From Warburgia ugandensis (taxonomy: Eukaryota > Streptophyta > Magnoliopsida > Canellales > Canellaceae), in contig CP141137.1 in the NCBI GenBank assembly GCA_035236585.1, positions 44,228,057 through 44,292,056 on the forward strand: a DNA stretch of 64,000 nucleotides. Reading direction: 5' to 3'. Numbering within the stretch: the stretch's first letter is position 1; each line of letters opens with the position of its first letter. The notes under the pieces are model-generated. The model had not been told where the DNA came from and ran no database searches. It saw nothing but the letters and a program-made list of their open reading frames with translations. Shown here one piece after another: positions 1-12,062 of the stretch. Position numbers and translations under genes: made by a program.

Positions 1-287
1 AATCAGTTTAAACATGCATAAATATGTTTAATACATATTGGACTATAGGCTGTAACTGAACAAAATGTTAAGAAATGATAAGTTTTGACTTGTTTTATTC
101 TGAACGTAAAAGTGCTTGGTTTTTGAACTTATGAATGTGTTTTCAATGGTAAGATGACACTTGGAGTTTTGGGGAAAGTATTTTCAAAGAAAAATATTTT
201 TGCTATTTGTTTCTAAAGGAATGTTAAAATAGGGATCCTACCTTTTGAGAATAATTCAAAAAGGTATTTAAAAAACCCAGGTTGTCA
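1..287 (+). repeat. 5' LTR, 3' portion only
   Basis: This is the tail of the 5' LTR. It aligns over its whole length with the tail of the 3' LTR near 11775-12062, with roughly four in five bases shared by eye. It ends in GTTGTCA four bases before the primer binding site. The rest of this LTR, expected to be about 2.8 kb, lies left of the window. Confidence 0.85.
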
Positions 288-291
288 TAGT

Positions 292-305
292 TGGTATCAA
301 AACCC
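292..305 (+). other. Primer binding site (initiator tRNA-Met type)
   Basis: TGGTATCAAAACCC starts a few bases after the LTR end. It resembles the common plant TGGTATCAGAGC site, complementary to the 3' end of initiator tRNA-Met, with a G-to-A change typical of old copies. Confidence 0.75.
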
Positions 306-639
306 ATTTATTCCTTTTACAGTAGTCCTACATGTTAAAAGTCTTAAATTGTCAACAAATAAGAGGTGGTTGTTTAAAAATGAGTTAAGAGAGTGACTCA
401 TATAGAAAATATTGTGGAATGTATGACAAATGTTTCCAAAGAAAGAGATTGTAGGGTCTACTAGTTCTTACACTGATACACCAGAATAGAAGGATCATAT
501 GGTAGATTTCATGGTGCAGATGATGCAGAACTTTTATAGTATATGCAACAACAACAGGCTCAAGATCAAGTCCCATCTGTATCGAACCTTTCTTCATCAA
601 GTGTTGGTGAGGGTAGCTGGAGAGGCAATACCAACAAGA

Positions 640-1500
640 CAAATAAATTGCTAGAATGATTTCAAAGAATGGTTCCAGTTTTTTCTAGAAAAGGTGAACT
701 AGAAGCAACATAGGAATGGATATACTAGGAGGAGAAAGCCTTTGAAGCCATGGAAATTCATGAAGAGAAGAAGGTGAAGATTGCAGCTTTTATCGTCACC
801 GGAGACACTACATTCTGGTGGCAGATAGTGAAGAGGACTTATTTCCTTACCCCGGCAACATTATATGGGCAAATTTTCTGAAGGTATTCTATGATAAATA
901 ATTTCCTCCTCATGTGCAGGCAAGAATGGCAAGAGAATTTCTGAATTTGCAATAAGGAGATCTAACAATGTTATAGTACGTGAATAGCTTCATTCAATTG
1001 AGGAAGTTTGCACCAGATATTTACACCTCAAATAAGAAAGTAGCAGAAAGATTTGTTCGAGGTTTGCACTGAGGTTGAGGACTAAAGATTTAGGGATGCA
1101 GCCTACTACTATAGCAAGAGCAGGGGAAATGGCCTCTATTTTTTAGAAGAGTTCTTTAGAATTAAGCAGAATGGAGAGATAACGAGAGATATGGTGCTAC
1201 TACATGACTCTCAAGAAGGGGTAAGTACCCTTTTTCTTCTTCATGGGATTCACATAGGCTCCAAGGACCACATGCTACCAAATAGAGCAGAGGATCAGAT
1301 AGGAGACAGTGTCCAAAGTGTAAAAGTTATCATCATCTTAGTTCATTTTGCTTTAGACTAGGACAACAGAGACCACAAATACAATGTTATAGATTTGGTG
1401 AATAGGGACCCTTCATGAGTAAGTGCCCTAAGAGACAAATAGGTAGTGGACCGAGGACAGACAATGTGCCTCAGAGTCAGGGACGTATATTCGCTATCAC
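640..1500 (+). pseudogene. gag of the Tekay-like element, broken
   Basis: Translated in three frames, this stretch shows the plant gypsy gag pattern. A WW-containing capsid segment lies near 780-850, the ARMAREFLNLQ-type block near 922-955, and an RKFAPDIYTSNKKVAERFVRGL-like block near 1000-1070. A CX2CX4HX4C zinc knuckle (C-PK-C, then H, then C) lies near 1310-1352. A second, degenerate knuckle follows near 1383-1430. Many codons that should be Gln or Arg are now TAA, TAG or TGA. No intact frame remains. Gag would form the virus-like particle and bind the element's RNA. Confidence 0.8.
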
Positions 1501-1539
1501 CTTTGAACATGCAAGAACCTCTAATGCACTAATTTAAGG

Positions 1540-1980
1540 TACTATTTTAATTTCAGACAAACATGCCAAAGTTTTATTTAACCCAGGCTCCATACATTCA
1601 TTTATCTCTAGCATTTTTACATCTTGTGTGTGTTGTCTGTACAAAATTTGGGATTTGGGTTGGATCTAACTACCTTAGTAGGTGAATCAATTAGTACTCA
1701 TGAGTTTATCTAGGATGAAACTATTAAGATAGTGAGAAAAAAGTTGAAAGCCAATCTCATTCTACTCAATAAAATGGATTTTGTTGTCATATTGGGAATG
1801 GTTTGGATAACAACAAATCGAGAAATAGTAAACTGTTACAAGAAGAAGGTCATGTTATGGATACCAGGACAGACAGTAGTTTCATTCCAGGGAAGATTGG
1901 ATGCATATGGTACTTGCATTATTTCAACAATGAAGGCAGTTAGGCACATCTCAAAAGGATGTTAGGCTTCTTTGGAAAGT
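1540..1980 (+). pseudogene. Aspartic protease of the Tekay-like element, broken
   Basis: The active-site region reads LFNPGSIHSFIS near 1573-1608. The catalytic Asp expected in the usual D-x-G-S triplet is replaced by Asn. Downstream, an ILGM-x-W block (near 1783-1806) is the usual C-terminal landmark of gypsy proteases, again with the Asp lost (ILGMVW). The family cuts the Gag-Pol polyprotein. This copy lacks its key residue and has stops, so it is inactive. Confidence 0.8.
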
Positions 1981-2029
1981 GCAGTAGCACTAAAAGCGAA
2001 CGACCCAAACTCTAGGAGTTGGAAGTTAT

Positions 2030-3370
2030 TAGAAAATTTCAAGATGTCTTTCCTAAAGAACTTTTAGGATTACCACTCTGAAGATAGATTGATTTCACAA
2101 TCGAACTTATGTTAGGTACAATGCCTATTTCTAAGGCACCATATCACATGGTTCTAGTAGAATTGAAAGAATTAAAAGCACAATTGTAAGAGTTATTGGA
2201 CAAGGGTTTTATTAGACCCAGTGTTTCACCTTGGGACCACCAGTTCTTTTTGTTAAGAAAAAGATGAACCTATGTGATTGTGTCATGATTATCAAATGCT
2301 AAATAGTGTTATGATAAAGAACAACTATTCATTGCCCCTGATTGATGACCTTTCTATCAGCCACAATCTGTACCTATTTTCTTTAAGATCAATTTAAGGC
2401 AGGATATCACCAATTGAGGATTCGAGAATTTCTAAAACGGCATTCAAAACTCGTTATGGTCATTACGAATTCTTAATTATGCCATTTGGACTTACAAATG
2501 CACTCGCCGTGTTTATGGACCTTATGAATTGGGTCTTCATAGTACTTGGATAAATTTGGATAAATTTTTCAGTCCTTGTAGACAATATTTTGATTTACTC
2601 CACAAGCAGAGCAGAACACAGAGAGCACCTATGCATTCTCTCAAGTACTCTTCAGACTCATTGTTTTATAGCCAAGTTCAACAAAAGTGAGTTTTGGTTA
2701 GAACAAGTTCACTTTTTGGGCGATGCTGTTTCCAAAGATGGAGTTGCTGCAAATCCAACAAAAGTAGAGGTAGTGATGAGTTGCAAAAGATCTAAAATAG
2801 TGGCATAAATTTGTGGTTTTATTGGTCTTACGAGATATTATTACAAATTTATCAAAGGGTTTTCATGTATAACCCTACCATTAACCATACTGACTAGAAA
2901 GGAGACACAATTTATTTGGAGTGATGAATGTGAAGAGAGTTTCTAGGAACTAAAAAGGGGACTCACATCTACACTAATTTTGGCACTTCCTTCAGGTAAT
3001 GGAGGATTTGTAATCTTTATGATGCATCAAATAAAGGGCTAGGATGTGCATTGATGAAAAATGATAAAGTGATTGCTTATGCCTATCGATAGATGAAGAC
3101 ACACGAGAAGAATTACCCTACTCATGATTTGGAGTTGCTAGTAGGAGTCTTTGAATTAAAATTTTGGAGGCATTACCTTTATGGTGAGAGATTTGAAGTT
3201 TTCATAGAACATAAAAGCCTCAAATATATTTTCTCCTGACAAGATCCAAATATGTGGCAAAGAAGATGGATGGAGTATTTAAAAGATCATGAATTCTTCA
3301 TCTAGTATCACCCAAGAAAGGCCAATGTAGTAGCCGATGTATTGAGTGAGAAGACTCAAGGGTTGATAGC
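2030..3370 (+). pseudogene. Reverse transcriptase and RNase H of the Tekay-like element, broken
   Basis: RT landmarks appear in order. A FxDVFPKEL start lies near 2040, and a LKELLDKGFIRPS-like block (interrupted) near 2165-2225. MPFGLTNA is near 2479-2502. The catalytic motif near 2575-2600 reads VDNILIYS, where VDDILIYS is expected. The connection and RNase H follow: a F-x-W-x-x-x-CE block near 2908-2950, a YDAS-x-KGLG block near 3018-3050, a NYPTHDLEL block near 3112-3140, and an ANVVADVLS block near 3322-3348. Stops and frameshifts occur throughout. It was the replicative core of the element and is now dead. Confidence 0.85.
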
Positions 3371-3559
3371 AGGTATACTCTCCAAGAAGTGGAAGTTATT
3401 TCAATATGTGATTGACTGTAGGCCCAAAATTCACTACATAGGAAGGAGTCATTTGTGGCCAATTTGGTAGTGAAATATACTATAGTTAAGAAGATTCTTA
3501 AGGCTCAAAAAGAAGACACAGAGACATAAGCATTGGTTAGTAAACCAGGATGTCGAATG

Positions 3560-3803
3560 GACATGTCATGATTTGGGTGATTGTGGATTGACTAACAAAT
3601 TTGGCCCATTTTCTCCTGATTTGACAGGCATAATCCTTGCACACTTGGCAAAGCTATATATCAAAGAGATTGTAAGCTTGCATGGCACACCTATGACCAT
3701 AATTTTAGATAGGGATACCAAATCTACCTATAAGTTTTGGAGTGTATACGAAGGATTGGGATCTTCCTTGAGTTTCAGTACAACATTCCATCCCTAGATA
3801 GAC
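3560..3803 (+). pseudogene. Integrase core, N-terminal half, interrupted by solo LTR
   Basis: The frame reads a WVIVD-like start near 3570, a KLYIKEIVSLHGTPM block near 3650-3695, an ILDRD block with the second catalytic Asp near 3702-3716, and a FSTTFHP block near 3773-3794. It stops where the solo LTR begins at 3804 and resumes at about 8121. About 200 bases between RNase H and this point lack the expected HHCC zinc finger, which suggests a deletion. Confidence 0.82.
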
Positions 3804-6800
3804 TGTGATAACCCTAACTTTAAAATTTATTCGGTGTAATTTTTATTATAAAGAAAGGAGAAAATAAAAAAAATTAGTTTTGGAATTCCAAGAAATGAGT
3901 TTTTATAAAAGCTAAATAAAGTGTTGAAACCTTAATAATTGGATTGTACTTAGAAAAATGGAATTCGAATGAGAAAGTTACAGGATTTTTAATAATATGG
4001 GCATTTTAATCATTTATAATGGGCCACATTTACATGCTTAAAATAAAAAGAAGAGGCTAGAAGCGGAGGAGCTGTTTTTTATAACAACATAACCCTGCAA
4101 TAGACTTTCCATGCATCGTCGCCCACACATGCCCCTCCTTCCTTGCCTGACGATGCAGGCCATCATTGTCGATGATGGCAATACAAAACACACCACCGTT
4201 ATGTGCTACCAAAAAAACTGTTGGATTGTTCGTGATAAAACCCGTCGCCTTCTCTCTCTCTCTGATGCTGTGCAGGATAGCTCCTTTGGTTATCCCTGAT
4301 TGGAACAGATTTCACCAGCGATTGAATGGAGATTCCAACTCTAGTGATACTGGATTTTCGGTGATAATTCGATGTGAAAATCCTTTTTTCTAGCATCAAA
4401 AGACTACAAAACGGCTCTAAACTTGACAGGAACCTAGGTGAGTACCTGATCTACAAACCCTTCAAAGAAAATTGTGTTTTGATGTAAAAATCAACATAAG
4501 CAACGACTGCACTAGTCATCTTCTCTAGCAACAGTCAATCCTTGTGGTGACCGTCGATCACCTTTTATGACTTGGTCTAGGCAAAGAAAAAGTTAGATTT
4601 TTTATCAGGGATCATTTGACCATCCAAATTGGATGACATCTAGATCTGAGAGCGCAGGTGCAATTTGCATGATCTGCACCATTCATCATGATACTCGTGA
4701 TGTGAGGAACAAAACCCATCAATTAATTAGACTATATATGAAGATTCGATGGTGATCTAAAGTCAATAGCAATGTACGATCAAGATCATACTAATCTATG
4801 ACCAATTTGACCATCCATCTTCATCTAATCCTCGATCTATCACCAAGTATTGGATCTATGAATAAATCCACAAACCCCCACATGATCCAACCTTTAGTCA
4901 GTCACTAGAATCCCAAATCCGTGATTGATTTGACCTCTTATCACAATCCAACCATTGATCGGCCACTAAATGCTTAGAGTTGTAACTAATTTGTCCCTTT
5001 GAGATGATCTAACCTTTGATCATCAACTTAGGACCTAGATCTACGATCAATGGAGCTTTTAAGTAGATCTGTCAACAGACTGAGCATCAAAGCATCTGAT
5101 CTATGATCGATCTTACCCCACACATTGATCTGACCTAGATTAATGATATAACACCACGATTCATGATTGATCTAAGTATTCACCGTAATATAACAATAGA
5201 TTCATCACCAAAACCTTGAAAAAATAACATGTATAGTCCTTTTCCACAATTTGACATTAATTAATGATTAGGTGCTTAAATTGTATGATCGGACAGTGAT
5301 CTAATGGTGGAGATTTGGTATGAGCTTGATCAACTTGATTAGAGGCAATTAGAATCGATCAAACAACCTTAAACACTACACCATACTTGGGTAAGATCAC
5401 CATCAAAACTTATTTAAATTAATTAAATTTTATTTGTACTTATATCATGCCAAGCGACTTAAAAACAACTTAGAAAATAGGTGGTGATTAAGATGGATTG
5501 GACCCTAGTAAGGGTAATTAGGTTATTTTAAACTATTAATGAGAGTAAATCTAATGGTTTAATCATTCTATTGACCTTGGATTAGAAAATAGGATGCAAG
5601 AATGATTAGAAACTATTGATTTGATAATTCAGAATTCAATCTAACCATCAGATGAATAGATCAAATATTGAGATTTCGAATATATTATCTATAAGTCAGA
5701 GATCAATAAGAATGAGAAATAATCAGATAATCCAAGCCGTTGAACTTTAATCAATAGCCAGGATTTGATATTATGGCAACAATAAGGAGGAATACTTATG
5801 ATCAGGGAGTAGTAAAGAAAAGATCGTCATATTAGTGATGATCAAAGGGTAAATAAGTCAAAATTAAGAAATTGCAAGTAAGAGAATGACATTATAATGC
5901 ACATGTATTGATAGATATGCTAACTGGTACAAACTGAGCCTATTAAGCATTTAGAGGATTGGGGTAGCCATGTTCAAGGTAAGTAGTTTTAACATCTATT
6001 TGTTATTGGGATTTTGAGCATACCATCAGCCTTACTAAAATATGCAAATTTTAAATAATCAAATCATATTGAGTATTTGATTATCATGCTTTCAATTTGA
6101 GATTACTCAACTATCATAAAATTGATTTCTTGTCATGTGGCATTATTTTAGCTTTTAAAGAATGCAATATTTACAAATAAGATATGAAGTTATATACATA
6201 CCTTCATATCCATGATGCATACTTTTGTCTTGAAAATGAAAATGATATTGCCCATTCCATTACATGCAATTGTATGTTTTGAAAGAAATGATGATTCTTG
6301 AAATTGCATTAATATCATGCCTTGAGATGAGTTACAGAAATGCATACCTTTTCATGAGACATATTGTATATGATTTAATGACATTTAGATTCAGACATAT
6401 GTTTGTTTAGGCTAATAAGCTTAGTGGTCACTGTCCTTAGAGGTTGTACAAGTTTAACCTCCAGCCTCTAACCACCAAAGGTGGTCGGCATCTATGCCTA
6501 AAGAGGCACCTATTTTTCTTGACTGTTGTGATAGGAAAAAGACCACTAAATGTATTCATGGCACCATTTTCGAGATATATTTATAGTCGCTATGGAGGTT
6601 GGTCTCGAAATACCAGAGATAACATGATTCAGTGAGCTAGTTGTGAGCATAATGTTCCATGACATTTCTATTTTGTGATACTATGTATGACAATATTGTT
6701 GACTATCTTAAGATGAGTACTCATAACCAACCAACTAAAGTGTTTGTTGGGGTGCATTTGTGCACATGATGATGTTATCAGTTTGCGATTGTCGATATTA

Positions 6801-8120
6801 GCAGTTTAACCGATTACTACTTTAATATTTTGAGGATCTTATGGCATTTAATTTACAAGTTAGATGGTGGATCTTTTACATAGTTTAAAAGTTATACACA
6901 TGAGGGTTTGATCATATGAAAAACATACATTTAAATTCGTGCATGTTTTATGTTGATATTATTTGAAATGTTTTAGCATGAAATTATATATTGAAATTGA
7001 CATGTGGTTTCAAATTATGTTTCTTATCTCTAATTTGATCATTTTATTCTTTAGAACAGCATGAAAATTTATTTGAAATATTGTTTAGAATTGGTTTTCA
7101 AAAAATTTGGTATAGTAGAAGTGAAACTACTTACACAAGAGCAAGCTTGTTGAGATATTGTAAATTTATTTACATATCTCAGGACTATGAAAAACTTGAC
7201 TCAAGGTAGAGCAAATTAAGGTAGATGCAAATCTTGGATGAAGACAAAGGTTCAACAAACTATATAAATAATGTAAGTATATGACTTATCTTTAGAGATA
7301 CATATATGCATTTATTGTTGTTGGATTGTGAGTTGTGATTGGCTAGACCTGTCATGCATGTATTATCATTTTAATCTTATATAATAATAAAAAAGTGAAG
7401 ACAAAGTTTTTAGTTATCTTGTATCTTGAAAGTAAATGCTACTTATCTTGTATCTTGAAAGTAAATGCTACTTATTTTTCTTTTAAATAAGTAAATGCTA
7501 CTTATTTAGAGATACATATATGCATTTATTGTTGTTGGATTGTGAGTTGTGATTGGCTAGACCTGTCATGCATGTATTATCATTTTAATCTTATATAATA
7601 ATAAAAAAGTGAAGACAAAGTTTTTAGTTATCTTGTATCTTGAAAGTAAATGCTACTTAGTTTTTCAAAAAGAATTTAAAAGAAAAATATTCTTTTGCCT
7701 CATTGTTTTAAAATAAGGATCAATCCTACATTAGAAAATAGGTTTGTATTTAAAAGTGCATCTGAAAACCTAGGTCATCACATAGACAGAAAATAAAAAA
7801 GAACTATTCGGATATTATGTTGCAAGCATGTGCAATTGATTGGAAAAGAAAATTATTACTGTGGGATTCTGAGTTGTAATTGGCTAGACCTAGGATGCAT
7901 GTGTTTTCATTTTAATTATATATATATAAAAAGTGAAGACAAATTTTTTATTTATCTTGTATCTTGGAAGTAAATGCTACTCGGTTTTTCAAAAAGAATT
8001 TAAAAGAAAAATATTCTTTTGCTTCATTGTTTTAAGAAATTTTTTAAAAAATAGGGATCAATCCTCCATTAGAAAATATGTTTGTATTTAAAAATGCATA
8101 TGAAAACCTAGGTTATCACA
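3804..8120 (+). mobile_element. Solo LTR of a related Tekay-like family, inserted in integrase
   Basis: It begins TGTGATAACC and ends GGTTATCACA. Its 3' end resembles the ends of the outer element's LTRs: a run of A-rich blocks, a GGATC-type motif, then the terminal CA. It contains no gag or pol. The flanks are TAGAC at 3799-3803 and TAGAT at 8121-8125. Aligned with the interrupted integrase codons, both derive from one CAGAC, so the target duplication is 5 bp. The 4.3 kb length is inflated by tandem duplications at 7291-8195; an earlier copy of the right end lies at 7782. Short ORFs near 4111-4393 have no recognisable product. Confidence 0.78.
7291..7660 (+). repeat. Near-identical tandem duplication, about 214 bp period
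   Basis: The segment starting TTTAGAGATACATATATGCA at 7291 recurs at 7505. It is followed in both copies by about 150 bases without a difference that I can see. A shorter repeat of the CTTGTATCTTGAAAGTAAAT motif lies between the copies (7438-7504). The identity is far higher than anything else in this old LTR, so the event is recent. Confidence 0.85.
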
Positions 8121-8195
8121 TAGATAGACAATAAAAAAGAACTATTTGGATATTAGAAGATATGTTGCGAGCATGTGCAATTGATTGGAAAAGAA
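7511..8195 (+). repeat. Tandem duplication spanning the LTR/integrase junction, about 330-345 bp period
   Basis: The LTR 3' end plus about 70 bases of flanking integrase occurs twice: LTR end at 7782 followed by integrase bases to about 7850, and LTR end at 8120 followed by integrase bases to about 8195 and beyond. Only the second copy continues into the rest of integrase. The duplication therefore post-dates the LTR insertion. Confidence 0.82.
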
Positions 8196-8870
8196 ATTGG
8201 GATGAGAACCTTTCCCTCGTTGAGTTTGCATACAATAATAATTTCCATCTAGCATCGACATGGCACCGTATGAAACACTATATGGAAGACAGTGTCATTC
8301 ACCAACTTGTTGGAATGAGATCAGAGAGAGACAATTGATGAAGTCTCAATTAATGGAGCAATGTGGAGAGGAAGTGAAGCTTATTCGAAAACTATTTTTA
8401 ACTGATCAAAGTTAATAAAAAGTTATGTAGGCCGAAGGAGGAGACATTTGGAATTTGAAATCAAATATCATGTATTTCTAAAGGTCTCTCCTACGAAAGG
8501 AATTATGAGGTTTGGTGCTAAAGGTAAATTAAGCCCTCAATTCATTGGACCTTTTGAAATTTTAGAGAAAATTGGACTCGTGGCGTATGTATTGGCATTG
8601 CTACCACAACTTGCAAATGTTCATGATGTATTTCATAGTTCGATGTTATGTAAGTACGTGCCTAACCCTTCTCATGTACTTACACACGTACTAGCAAAGC
8701 TACGACTTGACCTAACGTTTGAAGAGAAGACCATCTGGATTTTGAATCAAAACGAACACCCGTTAGAGACGAAGACCATTCATTTGGCAACATCATTCCA
8801 TTAAGGAGGCTATCTGGGAAACTAAAGATGAGATGAAGAGAATTCACACTGACTTATTTGAGTAGTAATG
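8126..8870 (+). pseudogene. Integrase C-terminal half and chromodomain remnant, broken
   Basis: The frame resumes after the solo LTR with a LEDMLRACAIDW block near 8153-8188 and a FAYNN-x-FH block near 8224-8250. The longest open stretch (8448-8804, 118 codons) holds the GPF-x-I-x-x-x-IG-x-VAY motif of the integrase C-terminal domain near 8548-8590 and VHDVFHSSML near 8620-8650. Past a stop, a chromodomain tail (IWE-x-x-x-EM-like, near 8812-8865) is visible. Chromodomains guide chromovirus insertion to marked chromatin. This copy is inactive. Confidence 0.83.
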
Positions 8871-8924
8871 TAAAAGAAAATTTCAAGAACAAAATTTTTT
8901 CTAAGTGGGAGAAATGGAAGAGAA

Positions 8925-9233
8925 TGAAACAACCCTACATTTTATCACTATTTTAATGGAAAGTTAGAATACATAATTGAATTTTGCTAAAATTGAAATC
9001 CATAGAGACTTCGAAACCCCAAAATTCAAAATGTATATAACGGGAGCTTTTCGATGACACTAATGCGCATGAAACAGAGATAGAAGACATAAAAATACAA
9101 TTTTACTAAATAACAAAGGGTACCAAATTGATAACAATACCTGCCCATAATAAATGGCTTCACACGGCGGCCAACCAAGAAGAACTCGATGGGAAGAGCT
9201 CTGCTCCTGGCCACCTGTCGTGCAAGGAGGAAA

Positions 9234-9294
<61 letters not shown>

Positions 9295-12062
9295 AACGTG
9301 TCGACATCGGCATCACCACCGCAACTGCCGCGAGCACAAGGTAGAAAACCCACCTGCGCGTAGTCTCTCTCACCCCTCCCTCTTCTCTTTATTTCTCTCC
9401 ATCTCTTTCTATCTTGCATGCGCGCCCACCGTCGGCTGCGAGCAAACAGTTTCCACCACCGCCCATCACACGCATTGAATAAGCATTCCCTGAAGCTACT
9501 GATTGATGATCAACCAACTGTGATGGTCACGATTGGAGTGGACTTGGCATCAGACCTGATCTGCCACAAAAATCGACAGGAAAACGTTTTCGACAAAATG
9601 CAACTGATGTTTCCACCATATTTTTTCCCTTTTTTTTGGCACTAAACAGCTTCAGAATCACTTAAAACTTCACAGGAATAAAGATGAGGTAGTGATCTAC
9701 AAGACCATGAATTATTTTCGTGAAATTTTGCATTTTTGACATTGTTTAATAGTCGCCATAGGTGACCGAATTCCAACAAAAAATATATAATAAATAAAAT
9801 TATATATTTTTAAAATCCTTGTTAGCTGATCTAGACTTCAATCAGAGATCATCCGACCATTGAATTTTTTATATAAACATGGTGCGCAAGTGAAAACTTT
9901 TACATGAATGGCTCATAAATGATTATTTAGGTTAAGAACGATAAATGAAAAACTTATTAAATGTATAAAATCTAATCAGACCATTAATATGTAGATCTAA
10001 TCACTCCAACACTTAGATCTATGTGATATAGGCTTCAAAGATCAAATTTGATTGTTGGTATGTGAAATTGATTTTCCTAACATCTAGATCTATATGATAT
10101 GAGGTTGAATGGCATATCAAGGACAATCTAATCATTCAAATTAAGATTTTAATATATATAAATCTACAGTCAAGAGACTAAGCTATGACATCTATACCAT
10201 ATTTCTCAGATTGATGCTTAATTGATGGTAAAAGCCTTGATCGGTGATTCCTGATCATCGATCAACATCCAAATTTGATTTGTGAATGATCTTGGTGAAT
10301 TTAAACCTTTAGATCTATGTAGGTAATTCTAAGATTGCTAAGTTTTTAGAGTAATTACACTCATGTATTATTTTGTTGAATGCATGTGATTACTACATTT
10401 AAATTATAGTTGATTATCCACCTTGAGGTTGGAAAATAGCATCCTTGTAACTTAAATTATGTGAAAATTCTTGAATTGTTTGTGGGATTGTTAGGAGATA
10501 GACCATATTTTTTATTGAATATAAAATTATGATTATCAAGTGAATCACATTACATGCGTTAAATGTACTCCATCCTATAAATAGGAAAAACTTTGTTAGA
10601 TTTTTTATAAAAATAGAGGGATTTTATAATTATAATTGAAATTCTAAAAAGCATAACACTGATTAAATTCATGATTGAATTTCATACACCATTTATATTT
10701 GGCATCTCATTTGTATTTAAATTAAAAATCTATACTTTAAACCATGCTCAGGATCTAATTATGTAATTATTAGGCCACTACTAGGTCGCAGAGGGTACAT
10801 TTGTACCAAGATTTTTATGTATTGATTTGAAGTGGATTTTTTTTAGACAGGTACTTTTGCTTGATAGACACTATGATAGGAGAATTGTAGCGATGGCAAC
10901 CCACTTTCCTAAAGTTTATATTTTGACAAAAGCCCAAGTGGCTAAATATCGAGTGTGGCATTATGAGAAGGTCACAATGTGCAATCCGTTCTCCTCCTAT
11001 GCGAGTGTGATAAGTCTCATGCATGTGATGTCAGCATTTGAGCAATAGTGTCCATGATTGGGCAGTTATGGCAACATAGTAATCCATGCATTCTTTTCAC
11101 TATAGGTTTCCACGATTGGGCAATTACTATAGTGTTGCGGTTATAGGACAGTTGTTGCGGTTGATTTTTTAGGCATCAGGCATGTGATAGGGTCATAAAT
11201 ACCGTGGCCATTAAGCATGACAATGCCTTGGATGATTTGAGAATTGAAATATTTATCATTGCGTGTTAAGAGCTGATATGCTTAACAGAAATTGACAGAA
11301 ATTTCCTTACAAGTGATTTAAACTAAGATTTCAATGCTGAATTAATTTATCGTCAATTTGTGCACATGTTTAACATGGATTCTTTTAATATTAACATATC
11401 ATATTACTTTTGTATTTATGTTGTACTTGGCCGAACTGAAATTTTTAATAGAATGCTTGAAAGGTGTGTAAATGATGCATTGTAAATTTATATTGATAAA
11501 CTTTAGGGACACAACACTTAATGATGTTTCATTATGTGCAAGAGTGCATTGCTACAAATTTACATTGATTTATATTTGTGATATTAGATTTACCTAATGA
11601 GTATAGTCCCATATACTCACCATACAAACTCCACAGATAAATGTGAAGAAGAGAAAGGCAAGAGTGTTGGGACAAGACACCATGAGTACTGAGAGAGAAT
11701 ATCGACGATGTATGTGCAATCTGTACATTTATAAATATAGTAAAATGACTGAATAGTTATGTAATTGTGACAATCAATTTAGACATGTATAAATATGTTT
11801 AATGCATGTTGAATTGTAGGCTGTGACTAGATAGAATTCTGCAAAATAATAAATGTTGACTTGTTATAGTCTAAACATAAAAGTGTTTAGTTTTAGAACT
11901 CATGAATATGTTTTGATCGATATGATAACACTCAGGGTTTTTGGAAAAATCTTTTCGAACAATAAAAGTTTCTGCTATTTATTTCCTAAAAGGAATTTTG
12001 AAATAGGAATCCAGCCTTTCGAAAATAATTCCAAAAAGATATTTAAAAAACCAAGGTCGTCA
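8925..12062 (+). repeat. 3' LTR of the Tekay-like element
   Basis: It starts TGAAACAACCC straight after a purine-rich tract (about 8904-8924, the polypurine tract) and ends GTCA at 12062. The last 290 bases match the 5' LTR remnant at the window start. It carries a (CT)n tract at 9237-9292. The several 60-120 codon ORFs inside it are by-products of low-complexity sequence and show no domain. Confidence 0.8.
9237..9292 (+). repeat. (CT)n microsatellite in LTR
   Basis: An uninterrupted CT dinucleotide run of about 56 bases inside the 3' LTR. It produces false Ser/Leu and Arg/Glu ORFs on both strands. Confidence 0.97.

Larger units (their letters stand above)
1..12062 (+). mobile_element. Ty3/gypsy chromovirus (Tekay/Del-like), decayed, 5' LTR truncated by window edge
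   Basis: A full-length but inactive LTR retrotransposon. The end of the 5' LTR (1-287) matches the end of the 3' LTR (about 11775-12062), including the shared run of short motifs before the final GTCA. Between them, in the right order, lie a primer binding site, gag with a zinc knuckle, protease, reverse transcriptase, RNase H, integrase and a C-terminal chromodomain remnant. The chromodomain and the 3 kb LTR point to the Tekay/Del chromovirus lineage. All frames are broken by stops and indels. A related solo LTR (3804-8120) splits the integrase. The left end lies outside the window, so no target duplication can be checked. Confidence 0.88.

Noticed and set aside
3804-8120. Mutator-like DNA transposon with 10 bp inverted ends and 9 bp target duplication
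   Set aside because: Aligning the flanks with the interrupted integrase shows a 5 bp duplication. The interior resembles chromovirus LTRs, and no transposase is present.
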